8,726 nucleotides of DNA from a bacterium. GTDB taxonomy: Bacteria; Patescibacteriota; Microgenomatia; Levybacterales; UBA12049. The stretch is from assembly GCA_021852095.1 (NCBI GenBank), contig JAJZOC010000037.1:1-8726 (forward strand). Direction: 5' to 3'. Position numbers and translations under genes: made by a program. Positions 5,403-8,726 of the stretch are shown in pieces. The notes below the pieces were generated by a model. It searched no databases. It saw nothing but the letters and a program-made list of their open reading frames with translations, and was not told the origin of the DNA. The first letter of the stretch is position 1, and every line of letters begins with the position of its first letter.

Positions 5403-7118
5403 TTATTTACTGCATGCTTGAAGAAAACTTAAAAAAATCGGGTGCGGCGATAAAGGTCTGCTTTTATACTCCGGATGGCCTTGAGTACCAAGATAAAATG
5501 GATGGGACTCTTTAGGAATTTCAATAATTTCCGCCAAACCCTCTTCCAAAGATCTAGCGCTTATAGTGAGCCCTTTTTCTTCAAACTGCTTGGCATACTC
5601 ATTATTAAACTCATATCTATGCCTGTGCCGCTCGCTTGTTAAATTCTTTTCTTTATTGATAAAACCATTATATTTTTCATAAATCTCGTAAGCCCGAGTT
5701 CCTTTTTTAACAATCGCTTCCCATGCCCCAAGCCTCATGGTTCCGCCATAAGCCCTTCTTTTCATAAAACTTTCCTGCTTCGGCATTAAATGGATAACAG
5801 GATGTTTTGTGTCGGGAGAATTTTCGACAGTGTTAGCGTCGTTAAAACCAAGAATGTCGCGGGCAAAAGCAACAACAGCCAACTGCATTCCATAACAAAG
5901 CCCTAAATAAGGTATTTTGTTTATTCTGGCATAAGATGCTGCCATAATCATACCTTCGGCGCCCCTTTCTCCCCAGCCGATTGGTACAATTATTCCATCG
6001 GGCATATCAATAATCTCTTTCAGCGCTGATGCCTTATCTTTTTTATCCGCCAAAGCTTTAGCGGCGGCAGACTCTATTTTTTCCGAATCAATCCATTTAG
6101 TTTTTACCTCAACCCCTAATGCCCAACCAGCATGATCTATGGCATCAAACAAAGCCGCATAAGAATCTCTTAACTGATATTCTCCTGTGCCGAAATATTT
6201 ACCGACTATTGCCAGTGTTATTTGTTTATGTTTTTTAGATTTAATCGAAGCAACAAGAGTCTCCCACTGCGTCATATCAACCGAGTTAACAGGAAGTTTT
6301 AGCTTTTCAAGAATTCGCTTATCCAACCCTTGCTTATGCAAAATAAGAGGTATCTCATAAACAGAGGCTAAATCGGGATTGGAAATTATATCTTGCGGCA
6401 GTATATTACAAAACAGCGCAAACCTGTCTCTTCGTCTTTGATCAAGATATTTTTCCGAACGGGCGACAATAAAATCCGGCTGTATGCCCATTGAGTTCAA
6501 TGTTCGAACAGATAGCTGGGTTGGCTTTGTTTTTGGTTCGCCAAGATGTCCGGGTGTTGGCACATAGCTAACATGAATATGTAAAACATCGCCCGGATTT
6601 TTCAAGGTCATAATCCTTGATGCTTCATAGTAAAAAACATTCTGATATTCCCCTGCTGTTCCTCCGAGCTCTATTAAAACAATATCCGCGTTTTTTCTTC
6701 TTGCTAAACTTTTGATTCTTGCAATAATCTCGTCTGTTATGTGAGGGATTGCCTCAACGTCTTCTCCCTTATATTCAAAACGCCTTTCCCGATCTATAAC
6801 CGTCTGATAAATCTTCCCCATGGTTACAAAGTTATTAGTATCCATGTCTTCATCCAAAAACTTCTCATAACTTCCTATATCCATATCTGTTTCTGTACCG
6901 TCTTCGCATAAAAAAGGATCGCCATGTTCTATAGGATTAATTGTTCCTGCATCAAGATTTAGATAATTTTCAAACTTTATAGGAGCAACTTTATACCCCG
7001 CAGATTTCAAAAGGAAAGCGATCGAAGCGGCAGTAGTGCCTTTGCCTATTCCGGAAATAACTCCTCCGGAAACAAAAATATACTTTGTTATTTTATTTAC
7101 AGATTTATCAGTGTGCAC
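5403..7118 (-). CDS. pyrG: CTP synthase (glutamine-hydrolysing), divergent form
   Basis: This enzyme makes CTP from UTP, ATP and glutamine, the last step of pyrimidine nucleotide synthesis. The 571-residue protein has both domains. The synthetase domain (about 12-285) has the P-loop SGGVISGIGKG (17-27), ETDMDIGSYEKFLD (76-89), E150 in IELGG and KTKPTQ (196-201). The class I glutaminase domain (about 300-571) has nucleophile C408 in GLCYGMQ, GGTMRLGAW (458-466), ERHRHRYE (496-503) and the H548/E550 pair. Several usually invariant stretches differ: PIGWGERG (379-386) where most enzymes have PGGFG-RG, GEYQN (156-160) for GDIES, and KFENYLN for K-DPY-N. The start is GTG, 11 residues before the usual KYIF start, chosen because no other start codon precedes KYIF and because a promoter abuts it. 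Confidence 0.95.
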   Translation of the reverse strand: MHTDKSVNKITKYIFVSGGVISGIGKGTTAASIAFLLKSAGYKVAPIKFENYLNLDAGTINPIEHGDPFLCEDGTETDMDIGSYEKFLDEDMDTNNFVTMGKIYQTVIDRERRFEYKGEDVEAIPHITDEIIARIKSLARRKNADIVLIELGGTAGEYQNVFYYEASRIMTLKNPGDVLHIHVSYVPTPGHLGEPKTKPTQLSVRTLNSMGIQPDFIVARSEKYLDQRRRDRFALFCNILPQDIISNPDLASVYEIPLILHKQGLDKRILEKLKLPVNSVDMTQWETLVASIKSKKHKQITLAIVGKYFGTGEYQLRDSYAALFDAIDHAGWALGVEVKTKWIDSEKIESAAAKALADKKDKASALKEIIDMPDGIIVPIGWGERGAEGMIMAASYARINKIPYLGLCYGMQLAVVAFARDILGFNDANTVENSPDTKHPVIHLMPKQESFMKRRAYGGTMRLGAWEAIVKKGTRAYEIYEKYNGFINKEKNLTSERHRHRYEFNNEYAKQFEEKGLTISARSLEEGLAEIIEIPKESHPFYLGTQGHPEYKSRPLSPHPIFLSFLQACSK

Positions 7119-7123
7119 GATTT

Positions 7124-7152
7124 ATATTAACAAATTACTAAATTTTCGTCAA
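7124..7152 (-). promoter_or_regulatory. Promoter of pyrG
   Basis: On the minus strand TTGACG (7147-7152, five of six) is followed by a 17-base spacer and TAATAT (7124-7129, four of six). The GTG start of pyrG is the sixth base after the -10 box, again implying a leaderless mRNA. It lies in the 73-base gap after the phosphoesterase gene. No terminator hairpin is visible in that gap, so read-through from the upstream gene is possible. Confidence 0.5.
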
Positions 7153-7191
7153 CTGGATGTTCTGGCATTACCTGGATACGAAGAAATTAAA

Positions 7192-8637
7192 TTATCCGTG
7201 TTTTTTATTAGGCCGGGTTTTCACAGGCTTATGGTAAATAAGGGTTGTTTTAGGATTAACGGGCAGAATCAGGGGCAAGCGCGGGGTTTGGGAAAAATCA
7301 AAATCATTTAGCAAATTTCCAAGTTTCGGATTATTTTCCCTGACATCCGGCCGGTTGTCCGGCCTTCCGTCTGTTTTCGGATTAATCCTCTGCCCTCCCA
7401 GAAAATCGTCTTCTATAAATTTTAGGTATGCGTCAAAACTTAAAGTTTGGTGGTCAATATATCCCCGTTTTGCCCAGGGACTGATTACAAGGCCAGGAAC
7501 GCGTATGCCGTAGCCGAGAGAATCAACGCTTGGAGGCACTACATGATCGTAAAATCCTCCCCAGTCATCCCAGGTAATAAAGATGGCGCTGTCTTTCCAG
7601 TCCGGGCTTTGCATTACCGCGTTTACTATTTTCGTTACGTAACTTTCTCCAACGCTTACTCTTGCCGGAGGATGTTCGCTGTCCGCGGGGTTTGGGAAAA
7701 TCCAGGAAACGGACGGCAGTTTACCCTCCTTTGCCGCTTTATAAAAATTATTTAGATTCTGGATGTTTTTAAGCTGGTTATCCTGATGAACATCTTTAAA
7801 TCCGGGAAGGACGTTCCAGATTTTAGGCACTCCTGCCCGTTTTTTCCCAACCCATTTTCCCTTCGGAGCTGCTCCGTTGTCAAGATAGTTAACCCAGGTT
7901 ACATTGTATTTATGCAAAAGATAAGTAATATCAGTCCAAGCAAAAGGGGTCGGGTCCTTAGGGGTTCTGTTTTTAGGCATAAGTTCGCTTTGGCAGGACA
8001 AAGGATTAACTGAGTTTTTACAGTTCGCAGACCAAGCGGAAACAAGAAAAAGATGAGAGGGAAAACTCCATGAATGCACTGACTCGAACATATGATCCTG
8101 AAGCGTGAAATTTTTCGCGTACGCAAAGTAATTGGGAATATCGCTTTGCGTGTGATACCCCATGACATCCGTTTTTGCACTATTGACGCATCTTGGATCT
8201 GTGGGATCGGCGCATTTCTTTTTGCCGCTTTGGGCTTCTTTGATAAACCCAGACATTTTACCGCTATCGATATCAACGGCCGAAGCTTTTGCGTCATGGG
8301 GTCCTCCGCCGTTAACATCATTGTGATCGACAAACGGTTTTACGCATTGTTTGCTTAAAGGGTCGGGGACGCACACCGTAGGCTCGCCGTTTCGCATCGG
8401 GATGCCATCCGCCCCTGGATATGTGCCAAAGTAAGAATCGAAGGAACGGTTTTCCTGAAAAATTATAATCACATGTTTTATTTTGTGTATGCCAGCTTGA
8501 CTTTGCGCGGTTTGTATTCCTGAATTTATTTTTTTATTGGAGATTAGAAAGAAAGAGGCGGCGAGAATTAATATGGCAATCGCGAGAAATCCATATAGAA
8601 ACTTAACGTGTTTAATTTTTACAAAAACCTTTTTCAT
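7192..8637 (-). CDS. Membrane-anchored phosphoesterase (phospholipase C / acid phosphatase family)
   Basis: The 481-residue protein starts with a Lys-rich tip and a hydrophobic helix (about 13-33), most likely an uncleaved signal anchor, leaving the catalytic part outside the cytoplasm. That part shows the phosphoesterase family (PF04185) pattern: [19 protein letters not shown] (57-75) with metal ligands E62 and N63, [15 protein letters not shown] (189-203) with S191 as the likely nucleophile, and [13 protein letters not shown] (354-366) with D357 and D358, followed by [18 protein letters not shown]. Members are phospholipases C or broad acid phosphatases such as AcpA; the substrate here cannot be told. 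Six cysteines fall in three pairs (C89/C98, C142/C150, C206/C215), suggesting local disulfides. Hand-counted blocks 7501-7560 and 7801-7860 are 52% GC, against 40% for a uvrB block (2101-2160), which hints at transfer, though block 8041-8100 is 40%. Confidence 0.92.
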   Translation of the reverse strand: MKKVFVKIKHVKFLYGFLAIAILILAASFFLISNKKINSGIQTAQSQAGIHKIKHVIIIFQENRSFDSYFGTYPGADGIPMRNGEPTVCVPDPLSKQCVKPFVDHNDVNGGGPHDAKASAVDIDSGKMSGFIKEAQSGKKKCADPTDPRCVNSAKTDVMGYHTQSDIPNYFAYAKNFTLQDHMFESVHSWSFPSHLFLVSAWSANCKNSVNPLSCQSELMPKNRTPKDPTPFAWTDITYLLHKYNVTWVNYLDNGAAPKGKWVGKKRAGVPKIWNVLPGFKDVHQDNQLKNIQNLNNFYKAAKEGKLPSVSWIFPNPADSEHPPARVSVGESYVTKIVNAVMQSPDWKDSAIFITWDDWGGFYDHVVPPSVDSLGYGIRVPGLVISPWAKRGYIDHQTLSFDAYLKFIEDDFLGGQRINPKTDGRPDNRPDVRENNPKLGNLLNDFDFSQTPRLPLILPVNPKTTLIYHKPVKTRPNKKHG

Positions 8638-8698
8638 ACATTCTCTCTTATTCCCTACAAATTTTCAAACAAATATTGGAAAACGGTCTATATGAAAA

Positions 8699-8726
8699 AG
8701 TATCATAAGATGATATCGTTTGTCAA
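8699..8726 (-). promoter_or_regulatory. Candidate promoter of the phosphoesterase gene with operator-like repeat
   Basis: On the minus strand TTGACA (8721-8726) is followed by a 16-base spacer and GATACT (8699-8704, four of six). Between and partly over the boxes lies the inverted repeat TATCAT/ATGATA (8701-8706 and 8710-8715, 3-base gap). Transcription would start near 8692, giving a leader of about 55 bases with a purine-rich AAGAGAG before the ATG. This differs from the leaderless genes of the window. The promoter reaches the window edge, so upstream context is unknown. Confidence 0.4.

Noticed and set aside
7350..7365. GGCCGG-TTGT-CCGGCC hairpin inside the phosphoesterase gene
   Set aside because: It arises from codons for a repeated R-P-D pattern ([11 protein letters not shown]), has only six-base arms and no flanking duplication, so it does not resemble the uvrB element.
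1..8726. CRISPR array, tRNA or rRNA genes, transposase genes
   Set aside because: No regularly spaced repeats, cloverleaf-like sequences, rRNA-like stretches or transposase motifs were seen on either strand.

Overview
The window looks like a piece of a bacterial genome of moderately low GC, most likely from the Candidate Phyla Radiation (Patescibacteria, probably Microgenomates-like). This assignment is inference. It rests on a divergent CTP synthase, short compact proteins, very tight gene packing, and promoters that sit directly on start codons with almost no Shine-Dalgarno sequences. No rRNA, tRNA, CRISPR array or insertion sequence with a transposase was seen.

Left part (1-1970): a small predicted membrane protein on the + strand faces a minus-strand cluster that shows damage. 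In transcription order the cluster holds a ribbon-helix-helix antitoxin, a RelE/ParE-type toxin, a family I inorganic pyrophosphatase whose reading frame has no normal start codon, a DUF6624-like protein, and a short remnant that looks like the two ends of a PIF1/RecD-like helicase gene joined by an internal deletion. The toxin and pyrophosphatase genes appear to have lost their touching ends at one junction near 1450-1458.

Middle part (1950-4120): the antitoxin operon and uvrB are divergent and share overlapping -35 boxes, with a perfect inverted repeat inside the antitoxin promoter. uvrB is complete, but it carries an in-frame, GC-rich hairpin element of about 48 bp, flanked by imperfect 7-bp direct repeats, in the linker after the SATP helicase motif. 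This is the most striking feature of the window. A hairpin closes the convergent uvrB/Clp_N gene pair.

Right part (4090-8726): all genes are on the minus strand. A housekeeping operon, rplS (ribosomal protein L19), yraN (UPF0102 nuclease-fold protein) and a standalone double Clp_N-domain protein, starts from a strong promoter next to the L19 start codon. Upstream lies pyrG (CTP synthase) with unusual residues in its glutaminase oxyanion loop and nucleotide pocket. At the right edge is a membrane-anchored, extracytoplasmic phosphoesterase of the phospholipase C/acid phosphatase family. It has six cysteines in three close pairs, higher GC than its neighbours in places, and a promoter with an operator-like inverted repeat.

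The genes cover DNA repair (UvrB), nucleotide synthesis (PyrG), translation (L19), proteostasis (Clp_N), phosphate metabolism (pyrophosphatase, phosphoesterase) and a stress or addiction module.
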